The notes below the pieces were generated by a model. The model did no database searches. It worked only from the letters and a program-made list of their open reading frames with translations, and was not told the origin of the DNA. From Natronosalvus rutilus (lineage in GTDB: Archaea > Halobacteriota > Halobacteria > Halobacteriales > Natrialbaceae), in the NCBI RefSeq assembly GCF_024204665.1, contig NZ_CP100355.1, forward strand, positions 2,647,451-2,711,450: DNA of 64,000 bases, given 5' to 3'. This document shows, one piece after another, positions 1-8,251 of the stretch (position 1 is the first letter of the stretch; each line of letters opens with the position of its first letter). A program made the position numbers and the translations under genes.

Positions 1-1
1 G

Positions 2-562
2 CTCTCGGCGTACGCCGACGACGTCATCGCGGTCCTCGATGAGACGGGCGCACGCATGCTCATCGGCAACTCTCTGGGTGGGGCGATCACCATGCACGTC
101 CTCCTGGAGCGGGCGGACGAAGTCGACCTCGACGGAGCGATACTGACCGGAACGGGGGCACGACTGGGCGTACTCGAGGACCTCCGGTGGTGGCTCGAGA
201 ACGACTTCGAGCGGGCGATCGAGTTCCTGCACGAACCGGACCGGCTCTTTCACGACCCGGACCAGCGCCTGCGGACGATTTCGATGGAGACGATGCGCGA
301 GTGCGGGCAAACGGTCACGCGACGGGACTTCCTCACGTGCCACGAGTTCGACGTCAGGGACCGACTCCACGAAATAGACGTTCCCGTCCGGGCAATCTAC
401 GGCGAACACGACCAGCTGACGCCGCCGTGGTTCCACGAGTACCTCGTCGAGGAGATTCCGGACGCTGACGGGGTCGAGGTCCCCGACGCAGCCCACCTCT
501 CGATGCTCGAGCGACCGACCGCGTTCAACGAAGCGCTGGTCGGATTCCTCAAGAGAACATAG
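2..562 (+). CDS. alpha/beta-fold hydrolase, 5' end outside window
   Basis: The frame is open from the window edge, so the N-terminus is missing; 186 residues are visible. The nucleophile elbow GNSLGG lies about 24 residues in. A candidate acid residue is the Asp of YGEHDQLTP and a candidate catalytic His is in DAAHLSMLERP near the C-terminus, giving a complete Ser-Asp-His set. A cap-like helical stretch (RWWLENDFERAIEFLH) lies between the elbow and the acid. This is typical of small esterases or haloperoxidase-like hydrolases; the substrate cannot be inferred. It ends 238 bases before phoU, from which it appears transcriptionally separate. Confidence 0.85.
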   Translation, partial: LSAYADDVIAVLDETGARMLIGNSLGGAITMHVLLERADEVDLDGAILTGTGARLGVLEDLRWWLENDFERAIEFLHEPDRLFHDPDQRLRTISMETMRECGQTVTRRDFLTCHEFDVRDRLHEIDVPVRAIYGEHDQLTPPWFHEYLVEEIPDADGVEVPDAAHLSMLERPTAFNEALVGFLKRT

Positions 563-573
563 ATTGTATCTGT

Positions 574-586
574 CTATATAGCACTA
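574..586. promoter_or_regulatory. CTATATAGCACTA element upstream of phoU (candidate phosphate box)
   Basis: This 13-base sequence is repeated exactly at 7214-7226 upstream of pstS2, and its CTATATAG core recurs at 2708-2715 upstream of pstS1. Here it lies just after the hydrolase stop, about 214 bases before the phoU start. Sharing between the regulator and both pst loci suggests a common binding site, but no protein has been tied to it here. Confidence 0.45.
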
Positions 587-750
587 CATATGTGACGTAT
601 TCTCGAGTGTCTACTCTCGATCAAAATAGTCCAGTATAGAATTTCGGGTTGGCAAGTGGTGGTTTCCGGTAGCTCTTTCCCGTACGTACGCCTGTCGAAA
701 ACGAGCCCGATGGTACGAATTTACCGAGGCATGCTGCTGAGACGAGCACG

Positions 751-777
751 ATCTATAGATTTGTATAGATTTATATG
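751..777 (+). promoter_or_regulatory. phoU promoter, leaderless
   Basis: A TATA box (ATTTATAT, 769-776) ends 23 bases before the ATG at 800, so transcription should begin at or next to the start codon. Just upstream, TATAGATTT occurs twice in tandem (755-772), giving an AT-rich patch in an otherwise GC-rich region. This spacing is why the ATG at 800 is preferred to the upstream TTG at 785. Confidence 0.6.
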
Positions 778-799
778 TTCGTGATTGCGTGGTTCCGGT

Positions 800-1795
800 A
801 TGGAGACGCGAAAAGTCCAGGTGACCGGCGGGTCGACGTACACCGTCTCGCTCCCGAAGTCCTGGGCAACCGCGAACGACGTCAGCGCCGGATCGGTCGT
901 CGAGTGCTACCCAGAGGACGACGCCCTCCTGTTGACGCCCCAGCGTGAGAGCGACCGCCAGAAGGGAACCCTCGACATCTCGAACCTCGAGGGCGAGCGC
1001 CTCACGCGGGCGGTCATGACGATGTACGTCAGCGGCTTCGACATCATCGCACTCGAGGCCAGCCGCATCACGACCGACCAGCGCCGGGCGATCAGGAGCG
1101 CGACCCAGGGGCTAGTCGGCGTTGAAGTTCTCGAGGAAACGACCAACAGCGTCGTCATCCAGGACTTGCTCGACTCCTCGGAGCTGTCCATCGTCAACGC
1201 CGTCAACCGCATGCGCCTGATCGCCGCCTCCATGCTCGAGGACGCCGTCACGGCGCTCATCGAGAACGACGACGACATCGCTCGCGACGTGATCGAGCGC
1301 GACGACGACGTCGACCGGCTCTGGCTCGTCGTCTCTCGCATCTTCCGTGCGACGCTCCGATCACCCCGAGCCTCCGAGGAACTCGGCGTTTCACGGGAGG
1401 ACTGCTTCGACTACCACTCGAGTGCCCGGCAACTCGAGCGCGTCGCCGACCACGCGGTCAAGATCAGCAAACTTGCGATGAAGCTCGAGGACGTATCCGA
1501 GGAGGTCGCCGATGCGCTAGTCGAGCTGTACGACGAGACGTTCGACGTCTTCGAGAAGTCCCTCGACGCGCTCTTCGCCGACGACAGCGACGAGGCGACG
1601 GAGCTGGGTCACGACGCGCTCGAGGCCGTCCTCGAGATCGACGAGCACACGCGATCGATCGACCACATGCTTCGAAACCTCGACTCGGTCCAGGCCCAGT
1701 CGCTCGGTTTGATCGTCGACTCGCTCTCCCGAAGCGCCGACTATGGCGGGAACATCGCGGAGACGGCTCTTCAGAAGGCGGCGCCCCGTCCCTGA
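800..1795 (+). CDS. phoU: PhoU-family phosphate uptake regulator with N-terminal AbrB/SpoVT domain
   Basis: A 331-residue cytoplasmic regulator. Residues about 3-45 form a SpoVT/AbrB-type swapped-hairpin DNA-binding domain (RKVQVTGGSTYTVSLPKSWA), and the remainder is a PhoU-like helical domain rich in Asp/Glu (for example ERVADHAVKISKLAMKLE). Haloarchaea commonly have this fusion, whereas bacterial PhoU lacks the DNA-binding head. It could therefore bind DNA directly and also sense or restrain the Pst transporter. It is not in an operon with pst but lies 1 kb upstream of pstS1, separated by two unrelated genes. Its own upstream region shares a 13-base element with pstS2. Confidence 0.9.
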   Translation: METRKVQVTGGSTYTVSLPKSWATANDVSAGSVVECYPEDDALLLTPQRESDRQKGTLDISNLEGERLTRAVMTMYVSGFDIIALEASRITTDQRRAIRSATQGLVGVEVLEETTNSVVIQDLLDSSELSIVNAVNRMRLIAASMLEDAVTALIENDDDIARDVIERDDDVDRLWLVVSRIFRATLRSPRASEELGVSREDCFDYHSSARQLERVADHAVKISKLAMKLEDVSEEVADALVELYDETFDVFEKSLDALFADDSDEATELGHDALEAVLEIDEHTRSIDHMLRNLDSVQAQSLGLIVDSLSRSADYGGNIAETALQKAAPRP

Positions 1796-1932
1796 TCCCG
1801 ATCGCCCCTTCTCGCCAGTCGTCCGTATCGGTACGGAGCCGTCCAGAGGAGTCGGGAGCACAATTAGCATCGGTTTTCACTCGTTCGTGTGAGAGGCCGA
1901 ATACAGGGCCCTCCAGGGGCGCTGGTACGCCA

Positions 1933-2157
1933 ATGTCACCTGCGCAAAACGGTTCCAATCCGCGAACGGCCGACGAGCTCGACGACGAAACGACTCCGCC
2001 GATGTACACCGCCGTCGTCGTCCGCTACGACAACCGTCCCGACCGGTGTACGATCGCACCGAAGGAAGCGTCTGCAGACGAGGACAGGTTCGACACGGTG
2101 ACGACGTGGCTCACCGCAAACGCAGACGTGTTCGTCGACCTCGAGGAGATGCGGTGA
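1933..2157 (+). CDS. small haloarchaeal protein, DUF7511-like
   Basis: A 74-residue soluble protein with no signal peptide. The N-terminal 20 or so residues are polar and disordered-looking. The conserved core reads YTAVVVRYDNRPDRCTIAP followed by TVTTWLTANADVFVDLEEMR. This R-Y-x4-PDRCT...TTWL pattern is a common small haloarchaeal family (I believe DUF7511) of unknown function. The single Cys in the PDRCT motif is notable in a cysteine-poor proteome. It stands alone between phoU and the convergent rps8e gene. Confidence 0.7.
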   Translation: MSPAQNGSNPRTADELDDETTPPMYTAVVVRYDNRPDRCTIAPKEASADEDRFDTVTTWLTANADVFVDLEEMR

Positions 2158-2185
2158 CAGTGACGGTGAATCGACGAACGAGCGC

Positions 2186-2557
2186 TTACTCGAGAAGGAC
2201 GGCGTTGACCTGACCAACCTGCCCGGGTCGCGAGGTGACGCGAGCCTGGCCTTCGCTCGTGTCGATGACGGCGCCTTTCGTGATGATGTTTCGACGCACG
2301 TAGTTCGGGTTGGCGTCGTTCTCGACGACGTCCGTGATCTCGGCGGTCACCGTTTCCTCGCCCGTGCTGACGCTGACGACGTCCGTCGCGAGGGCGCGGG
2401 TCTTCTCGCTGTTGCCGCGGGCGTCGATGGTGCGGAAGCGAGGCTCGCCGACCTGGGTCTCGGTCGGGTGGCGACCGAGCTGGTGTTTGCGTCGGTTGTT
2501 GAAGGGCTTCAGTCGTCCGCCGGTGCGCTTGCGCGTAGAGCGTCCCTGATCTTTCAT
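2186..2557 (-). CDS. rps8e: 30S ribosomal protein S8e
   Basis: A 123-residue protein that matches archaeal S8e along its length: the basic start (KDQGRSTRKRTGGRLKPFNN), the GRHPTETQVG segment, the NPNYVRRNIITKGAVI core and a C-terminal TSRPGQVGQVNAVLLE. S8e is a small-subunit protein shared by archaea and eukaryotes. The length is normal for the family. The gene is monocistronic and faces the DUF7511-like gene. Confidence 0.97.
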   Translation of the reverse strand: MKDQGRSTRKRTGGRLKPFNNRRKHQLGRHPTETQVGEPRFRTIDARGNSEKTRALATDVVSVSTGEETVTAEITDVVENDANPNYVRRNIITKGAVIDTSEGQARVTSRPGQVGQVNAVLLE

Positions 2558-2707
2558 ACGCTCACGAAGTCGCGGCGCATACTTGAATGCACCTCTTCGG
2601 ATCGACGCCTCGAGCCGGTAGTCCGACCTACTCGTTCGGACTCGAGACTGCCGACGACTCGATTCGAAGCGTGGCCGCTCGAGCGGTCGCTGTTGCTGAA
2701 CGTACGC

Positions 2708-2768
2708 CTATATAGACGCGTATAGCGATCACAGGGCCGATAGAGGGGTCATAGCATCGTATTTACCC
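2708..2768 (+). promoter_or_regulatory. pstS1 promoter with CTATATAG box and conserved TATA region
   Basis: CTATATAG lies at 2708-2715. The block TCATAG.A..GTATTTACC lies at 2749-2768 and ends 23 bases before the ATG at 2791. The matching block before pstS2 (7235-7254) also ends 23 bases before its ATG. ATTTAC within it is the likely TATA box of a leaderless transcript. Several extra ATAG repeats lie between the two elements. Confidence 0.6.
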
Positions 2769-2790
2769 GATCCTCGGCGACGCTTACCTG

Positions 2791-3849
2791 ATGACGGACA
2801 ACACGTCCGAGAAATCGGTTAGTGGGGTATCGAGGCGAGCGTTCATCATTACGACCGGCGTCACCGGCGCCACCGGGTTCGCGGGTTGTCTCGAGAGCGA
2901 GGAAGATTCGAGCGGCAACGGGAACGGCAATGGCAACGGTGGGAACGGGAACGGAAACGGAAACGGAAACGGAGCAAGCGCCTCTCTCTCCGGCGAGATC
3001 AATATCGCTGGGTCGAGCACGGTCTTCCCGCTCATGAGTGCGGTCGCAGAGGAGTTCCAGAAAGAACACGAGGTCGTCCGGATCGACGTCAGTTCGACCG
3101 GCTCAGGTGGCGGTTTCTCGAACCACTTCTGTCCCGGCAACACGCACTTCAACAACGCCAGCCGGCCGATCAAACCGGAAGAGGAGGAGCTCTGTGCCGA
3201 CAACGGCGTCGAGTACGTCGAACTGATCGCCGCGACGGACGCCCTGACCGTCGTCATCAACAACGACAACGACTTCGCGACCGAGATGACGGTCGACGAA
3301 CTCGCCCAGATCTGGGAGGCCGACGCCGCCGAGACGTGGACCGAGGTCAATTCCGAGTGGCCCGACGAACCGATCGAGCGCTACGGCGCCGACGAAACCA
3401 GCGGCACGTACGACTACTTCGTCGAGAACGTCACGGGTGAAGACCGCGGCCACACCGACGACTACCAGGCGACCGAGCAGGACAACACCATCGTGCAAGG
3501 CGTTCAGGGGAGCGAGTTCGCGATTGGCTACTTCGGTTTCGCGTACTACTACCAGAACCCCGACCAGGTGACGGCCGTCGCCATCGACGACGGGGACGGC
3601 CCCGTCGAGCCGAACCTCGAGACGGCGGCCTCGGGCGAGTACACCCCGCTGTCGCGCTCGCTGTTCACTTACCCGTCGATGGACGCACTGGCGGAGGAGC
3701 ACGTCGCAGAGTTTGCCCGGTACTTCGTCGACCAGACCGACAACGAGCAACTCGTCGCCGAGGAGGTCGGCTACGTGCCCGCCACCGACGAAACCAAAGA
3801 AGCGCAGATGCAGACGCTCGAGGACGCGATCAGCGAGGCACAGGGCTAA
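2791..3849 (+). CDS. pstS: phosphate ABC transporter substrate-binding lipoprotein PstS (locus 1)
   Basis: A 352-residue extracellular phosphate receptor. Tat signal SRRAFIITTGVTGATGFAGC ends in a lipobox Cys, followed by a flexible linker of alternating Gly and Asn about 25 residues long. The mature domain has the PstS hallmarks GSSTVFPL, STGSGGGF, DETSGTYDYF and QGVQGSEFAIGYFGF. A CPGN...LCADNG cysteine pair is also present in the second PstS. It is followed after 202 bases by pstC. The gap is longer than usual inside a pst operon, so differential expression of receptor and permease is possible. The promoter resembles that of pstS2. Confidence 0.95.
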   Translation: MTDNTSEKSVSGVSRRAFIITTGVTGATGFAGCLESEEDSSGNGNGNGNGGNGNGNGNGNGASASLSGEINIAGSSTVFPLMSAVAEEFQKEHEVVRIDVSSTGSGGGFSNHFCPGNTHFNNASRPIKPEEEELCADNGVEYVELIAATDALTVVINNDNDFATEMTVDELAQIWEADAAETWTEVNSEWPDEPIERYGADETSGTYDYFVENVTGEDRGHTDDYQATEQDNTIVQGVQGSEFAIGYFGFAYYYQNPDQVTAVAIDDGDGPVEPNLETAASGEYTPLSRSLFTYPSMDALAEEHVAEFARYFVDQTDNEQLVAEEVGYVPATDETKEAQMQTLEDAISEAQG

Positions 3850-4051
3850 TTCAACACATGACCCGTCGTACTGTTCGAATCCGGACCGTGCGGTATTCTT
3901 TCCGACGGTGTCGCCGACCTGGAGTCGGCTCTGACGGCGTTCGTCGAACGGAGGGGAGACGAGTGGAAACAGGATCGAGATTGAGGTTGAGAATGGGATC
4001 GAAATCGACCGAAACCCGACGGACTCGAGTCGAGAGCGACGGTGATCGTCC

Positions 4052-5026
4052 GTGAGCGACGCATCGGTATCACCAGACCTCCAGCGCACGGGCGGAATAG
4101 AGCGGATCAGAGAGCGGTCCTACGGCGGATTCTTCGTCGTCTGCGCCGCGGTTACTGTCTTCACGACGGTGGCGATTTTCCTGACGCTGTTGGCGGACGC
4201 CGTCGAGTTCTTCACGGCGTACTCGATTGTCGACTTCGTGACCGGGGTACACTGGAGTCCCAACCCGACGGGCGGCGGATCCGCATTCGGCATCGTGCCC
4301 CTCGTCGTCGGGACCGTCGTCGTGACGATCACGGCCGCGTTCGTCGCGCTGCCGATCGGCACGCTGACCGCGATCTACCTGAGCGAGTACGCCACGTCGC
4401 GTACGCGATCGATTCTGAAGCCCATGCTCGAGGTGCTGGCAGGCGTACCGACGGTCGTCTACGGCTACTTCGCGCTCGTGTACGTGACGCCGGCGCTCCA
4501 GGCGACGCTCTTTCCGTCGATGAGCACGTTCAACGCCCTCTCGGCGTCGTTGATGGTCGGCATCATGACGATTCCGATGGTGTCCTCGATCAGCGAGGAC
4601 GCGATGCGGGCGGTGCCTGACCAGCTCAGGCACGCCGGGTATGGACTCGGCGCGACGAAGTTCGAAGTCTCGACCGGCATCGTCGTGCCGGCGGCGATAT
4701 CGGGGATCGCTTCGTCGTACATCCTCGCGGTCTCGCGGGCGATCGGCGAGACGATGGTCGTCGTGGTCGCGATGGGTGCGCAAGCGAACCTGCCCGCGAT
4801 CCGGAATGGATTGGCCGGCGTTCCGTACGTCCACCCCGGAGACGTGCTGCTAGATCCCGGCATGACGATCACCGTCGCGATGGTTCAGATCGCCGGCGGC
4901 GACCTCACTGGCGGGTCGTTACCGTACGACGCGATGTTCGCGCTCGGACTGGCGCTGTTCGTCGTCACGCTCACGCTCAACGTCGTCAGCGACGTGGTCG
5001 CCGAACGGTACAGGGAGGAGTACTGA
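4052..5026 (+). CDS. pstC: phosphate ABC transporter permease PstC (locus 1)
   Basis: A 324-residue inner-membrane permease with six predicted helices. The PstC core [19 protein letters not shown] and the ATPase-coupling segment [18 protein letters not shown] are intact, as is the C-terminal MFALGLALFVVTLTLNVVSD. GTG is the start, chosen because the frame before it is closed by poor coding sequence. It ends 1 base before the pstA start, so the two are translationally linked. It is about 60 percent alike, by eye, to the locus 2 PstC. Confidence 0.94.
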   Translation: MSDASVSPDLQRTGGIERIRERSYGGFFVVCAAVTVFTTVAIFLTLLADAVEFFTAYSIVDFVTGVHWSPNPTGGGSAFGIVPLVVGTVVVTITAAFVALPIGTLTAIYLSEYATSRTRSILKPMLEVLAGVPTVVYGYFALVYVTPALQATLFPSMSTFNALSASLMVGIMTIPMVSSISEDAMRAVPDQLRHAGYGLGATKFEVSTGIVVPAAISGIASSYILAVSRAIGETMVVVVAMGAQANLPAIRNGLAGVPYVHPGDVLLDPGMTITVAMVQIAGGDLTGGSLPYDAMFALGLALFVVTLTLNVVSDVVAERYREEY

Positions 5027-5027
5027 C

Positions 5028-6791
5028 GTGGCCGTCGAACGACCCACTCCTGAATTCGGCCGGGTGAGTCGGCTCAAGGGAGTCGTCTTCGAGTACCTGG
5101 CACTGAGCGCCTCGGTCGTCGGCATCGTCGCACTCGCCGCGCTGTTGATCTACGTCTTCATCGACGCGCTCGAGCTTAGCAACGCGCGTCCCGAGTGGCT
5201 GCTGACGTACTTTCTGACCCTGGTGCTCCCGTTCATCGGGTTCTGCCTCTACAGCGCGAACGACCGCGACTTCACTCGTCAGACTGGCCTCGCGCTCGGC
5301 GGTGGACTGGTTGCAACGGCTGGCCTCTTTTACGCGTTCGAGATGGTCGTCCGACCGGTTCCGCGGCTGAATTGGCAACTCGTGTACCTGTTCGTCGTCG
5401 TCGTGCCGGTCGCCACGATCGTCGCATTCGTCGGTAGCCAGCGGCCAGTCGGCCGAACCGGGTTCGGTATCCTGGGGCGACTCGTCGGGGGCGTCGCGCT
5501 CGGGCTGGCGCTGATCGTCCTCTTCGTCGTCTTTGACGCCCGGCTGTGGTTCCTGGCGTACACGCTCGGGTTCCTACCGGCCCTCGGAGTGCTAGCGTAC
5601 GGTCAGCGGCGGCCGGCTTCGCCGGCGTCCCTGCTCGCTGTTCCGGTGGCCGCCGTGGGCGTCCTCGCCGCGGTCCTCCTTCGCGGCCCGGTCAACGTGT
5701 ACCCGACCACCTGGGCGATTTACGTCTGGACGCTCGCGGTCCCAATTGCGGCAGCCATCGCCGCGCTGACTGTTCGTCGGGACGGGGTACGAACGGCCTT
5801 CGCCTCCGCTGGCCTGGCATTCCTCCTCGCCGTCGGCGGCAGCCTCGTGGGCGGTTTCGTCGGCGTCTCCCCGGCGTCGGCGTTGCTCGTACTGCTGACG
5901 ACTGGCGTTCCGACGGTCGCCTACGGTCGGCGAGCGCTCGAGGCCAACGACGGCCGAATCGGCCTGGTGCTGCCTGTAGTGCTCGTCGCCGGTGCGCTCC
6001 TCGGCGCGCTGCTGGTCGAGACGACGGGAGTTCCCGCTCCGGATCCCTGGCTCGACCCGTCGTACCTGACGAACAGTCCCTCGAGGTTCCCCCGTGAAGC
6101 GGGGTTGTACCCGGCGATCGTCGGCTCGATCCTCGTCATCGCCCTCGTAGCCGTGCTGTCGTTCGTCCTGGGCGTCGGATCGGCGGTCTTCCTCGAGGAG
6201 TACACCGTCGATACCGGTCTCGTCGGCACGGTGACGCGCCTGGTCCAGATCAACGTCGCGAACCTGGCCGCGGTTCCGTCGGTCGTCTACGGCCTGCTGG
6301 GGTTGGGCCTGTTCGCCAACCTGCTGGGACTGGGGTTCGGTTCGGTCATCACCGCTGCGCTGACGCTCTCGCTGTTGATCCTCCCGATCACAATCATCTC
6401 GGCACAGGAGGCGATTCGTGCAGTTCCCGACGCCCAGCGACAGGCCTCCTACGGGATGGGCGCGACTCGATGGCAGACGACCAAAAACGTCGTGTTGCCG
6501 GAAGCGCTCCCGGGTATCCTGACGGGCACGATCCTCGCGCTCGGCCGGGCCATCGGGGAGACGGCCCCGCTGCTCATGATTGGCGCCGCAACCACCGTCT
6601 TCAGCCCGCCGAACGGAATTTGGAGCAAGATGAGCGCGATGACGATGCAGATCTACGCCTGGGCGAACTTCCCGCAGGCCGAGTTCAGGTACGGCGTCCT
6701 CGCCGCCGGCGTCGTCACGCTGTTGATCGTCCTGCTGGGGATGAACGCGACCGCGATTATCCTCAGGAACAGGTTCGAACGAGGGACCTGA
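5028..6791 (+). CDS. pstA: phosphate ABC transporter permease PstA, long form with extra membrane module (locus 1)
   Basis: A 587-residue protein, about twice the length of the locus 2 PstA (299). Residues 1-45 match PstA2 (first membrane helix). About 290 hydrophobic residues containing nine or ten further helices follow. From SRFPREAGLYPAIVG (about residue 350) to the end it again matches PstA2, including the [19 protein letters not shown] and [13 protein letters not shown] coupling segment. The extra block is therefore an insertion after helix 1, not a simple N-terminal extension. Long PstA proteins occur in haloarchaea; what the insert does is unknown. GTG start, 1 base after pstC. Confidence 0.93.
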   Translation: MAVERPTPEFGRVSRLKGVVFEYLALSASVVGIVALAALLIYVFIDALELSNARPEWLLTYFLTLVLPFIGFCLYSANDRDFTRQTGLALGGGLVATAGLFYAFEMVVRPVPRLNWQLVYLFVVVVPVATIVAFVGSQRPVGRTGFGILGRLVGGVALGLALIVLFVVFDARLWFLAYTLGFLPALGVLAYGQRRPASPASLLAVPVAAVGVLAAVLLRGPVNVYPTTWAIYVWTLAVPIAAAIAALTVRRDGVRTAFASAGLAFLLAVGGSLVGGFVGVSPASALLVLLTTGVPTVAYGRRALEANDGRIGLVLPVVLVAGALLGALLVETTGVPAPDPWLDPSYLTNSPSRFPREAGLYPAIVGSILVIALVAVLSFVLGVGSAVFLEEYTVDTGLVGTVTRLVQINVANLAAVPSVVYGLLGLGLFANLLGLGFGSVITAALTLSLLILPITIISAQEAIRAVPDAQRQASYGMGATRWQTTKNVVLPEALPGILTGTILALGRAIGETAPLLMIGAATTVFSPPNGIWSKMSAMTMQIYAWANFPQAEFRYGVLAAGVVTLLIVLLGMNATAIILRNRFERGT

Positions 6792-6792
6792 C

Positions 6793-7029
6793 GTGCCGAC
6801 GAGCGAGCCACCGGACCCGACGACCGGAACGGAATCGCGGACGGCTACTGCCGGCGGGATCAGTCCCACCGACGAAACCGACGGTCGGGGCGGCATCAGG
6901 ACGAGGAATCCCACCACACGCTACGGCGGCGATCTGGCACTCGAGCCGCCCCGTATTGCCAATGTCGGCGCCCCCGTCACGCGGGTCACGGCCACCGCTG
7001 GCCCGACCGACGCCAGGGAGCGGGCGTGA
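6793..7029 (+). CDS. possible 78-residue protein where pstB would be expected
   Basis: It starts with GTG 1 base after the pstA stop, which is the usual position of the next operon gene. The third codon positions are GC-rich as in real genes here. The first 35 residues are a Thr/Asp/Pro-rich tail similar in composition to haloarchaeal PstB N-termini. No Walker A or other ATPase motif follows, and it ends after ARERA. It may be a genuine small protein, a remnant of a deleted pstB, or chance open frame. No family is recognised. Confidence 0.35.
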   Translation: MPTSEPPDPTTGTESRTATAGGISPTDETDGRGGIRTRNPTTRYGGDLALEPPRIANVGAPVTRVTATAGPTDARERA

Positions 7030-7066
7030 CTCGATTCCCGGCCGACGCGACCGATTTCCTACCGAT

Positions 7067-7076
7067 CCTATATAGG
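7067..7076. repeat. CCTATATAGG palindrome upstream of pstS2
   Basis: A perfect 10-base palindrome 210 bases before the pstS2 start, containing the same CTATATAG core found before phoU, pstS1 and pstS2. It could be a distal operator or the TATA of an unrecognised transcript. Confidence 0.35.
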
Positions 7077-7213
7077 ACGGTACCGATCGTCGACTGGACA
7101 GCGTTCACTCGAGTCACTCGCCGTCGGACAGAAAGAGCGATTGCCGCCGGTTCTGCACTTACATCACCTGAGAACCCGAGGGCGGGTCGATGCCACAATC
7201 GAGCCACGTATGA

Positions 7214-7254
7214 CTATATAGCACTATGTTCCGATCATAGTAGACTATTTACCT
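7214..7254 (+). promoter_or_regulatory. pstS2 promoter with CTATATAGCACTA box and conserved TATA region
   Basis: The 13-base element at 7214-7226 is identical to 574-586. The block TCATAGTAGACTATTTACCT (7235-7254) matches the pstS1 promoter block at 13-14 of 20 positions, including TCATAG and TATTTACC, and has the same 22-base gap to its ATG. Between the two promoters the distance from CTATATAG to TCATAG differs by 20 bases (41 versus 21), close to two helical turns. Confidence 0.6.
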
Positions 7255-7276
7255 CGTCTGGGGTATCCATCCGGTG

Positions 7277-8251
7277 ATGTCGAGAGACGCCTCTGGCGTG
7301 CCGGCGACCGGGCTCGGGAGACGGGAACTGATCGCCGCGACGGGGGTCGCGGCGACCGCCGGGCTGGCCGGTTGTACCGACGTACTGGCTGAAGAGGGGA
7401 GACAGGTACCGATCGCCGGAAGCAGCACGGTCTTTCCCGTGACCGAAGCCGTCGCCGCGGCGTACTTCGAGGAACGGCCGAGCGTCAACGTCTCCGTCAG
7501 CCAGACGGGGACCGGCGGCGGCTTCTCGAACTTCTTCTGTCCAGGCATGACCGCGATCAACAACGCGAGTCGCGAGGTCGCAGACGCCGAGCTCGAGCAG
7601 TGTGCCGAGAACGGAATCGAGCCGATCGAGTTCACCATTGCAACGGACGCGCTGACGGTGGTCGTCAACCCCGACGCCGACTGGATCGACTGCCTTACGG
7701 TCGAGGAACTCCGCGAAATCTGGCGCGCCGACGGCGCCCAGCGCTGGAGCGACGTGCGAGACGACTGGCCTGACGAGGAGTTCGAACTGTACGGCGCGGC
7801 TACCACCTCGGGAACGTTCGATTACTTCAACGAGGCGGTCATCGGCGAGGACGTCAACCACCGCGGCGATTATCACGCGACCGAGCAGGATCGAACGATC
7901 GTCCAGGGCGTTCGTGGTTCCAGACACGCCATCGGGTACTTCGGCTTCTCCTTTTATGCCGAAAACCCGAATCAGATCAAGGCCGTCGGAATCGATAGCG
8001 GCGACGGTTGCGTCGAACCGTCGCTCCAGACGGCCATGGACGGCGAGTACACTCCGCTGTCGCGTCCGCTGTTCATCTACGCGTCCGACCAGGCGCTCGT
8101 CAACCCCGAAGTGCAGGACTTCCTGCGCTTTTACATCGAGCAGTCGGCAACCGACCTCGTCGAGGAGGTCGGCTACGTCCCCGTCACCGAGGACGTTCGA
8201 GACGAGAACCTCGAGAAACTCGAGACGGCCATCGATGAGGTGACCGCATGA
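7277..8251 (+). CDS. pstS: phosphate ABC transporter substrate-binding lipoprotein PstS (locus 2)
   Basis: A 324-residue paralogue of the locus 1 PstS. The Tat-like start ([20 protein letters not shown]) leads to a lipobox Cys, but the Gly/Asn linker is absent. Binding motifs [33 protein letters not shown] and [18 protein letters not shown] are present. ATG 7277 is preferred to GTG 7274 because it preserves the promoter spacing seen at pstS1. It overlaps pstC2 by four bases, heading a tightly coupled pstSCAB operon. Confidence 0.95.
   Translation: MSRDASGVPATGLGRRELIAATGVAATAGLAGCTDVLAEEGRQVPIAGSSTVFPVTEAVAAAYFEERPSVNVSVSQTGTGGGFSNFFCPGMTAINNASREVADAELEQCAENGIEPIEFTIATDALTVVVNPDADWIDCLTVEELREIWRADGAQRWSDVRDDWPDEEFELYGAATTSGTFDYFNEAVIGEDVNHRGDYHATEQDRTIVQGVRGSRHAIGYFGFSFYAENPNQIKAVGIDSGDGCVEPSLQTAMDGEYTPLSRPLFIYASDQALVNPEVQDFLRFYIEQSATDLVEEVGYVPVTEDVRDENLEKLETAIDEVTA

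Noticed and set aside
2917-2975. Alternating Gly/Asn codon repeats in pstS1 (also in dppA and the sugar-binding protein) as a microsatellite or CRISPR-like array
   Set aside because: These are lipoprotein linkers after the lipobox Cys, a normal feature of haloarchaeal surface proteins; no regular repeat-spacer pattern exists.
3858-4055. 65-codon open frame between pstS1 and pstC1
   Set aside because: Extremely Arg-rich and lacking any family resemblance, unlike the acidic proteins of this organism; best treated as spacer.
7026-7277. 83-codon open frame before pstS2
   Set aside because: It runs through the promoter elements of pstS2 and has no codon bias or family resemblance.
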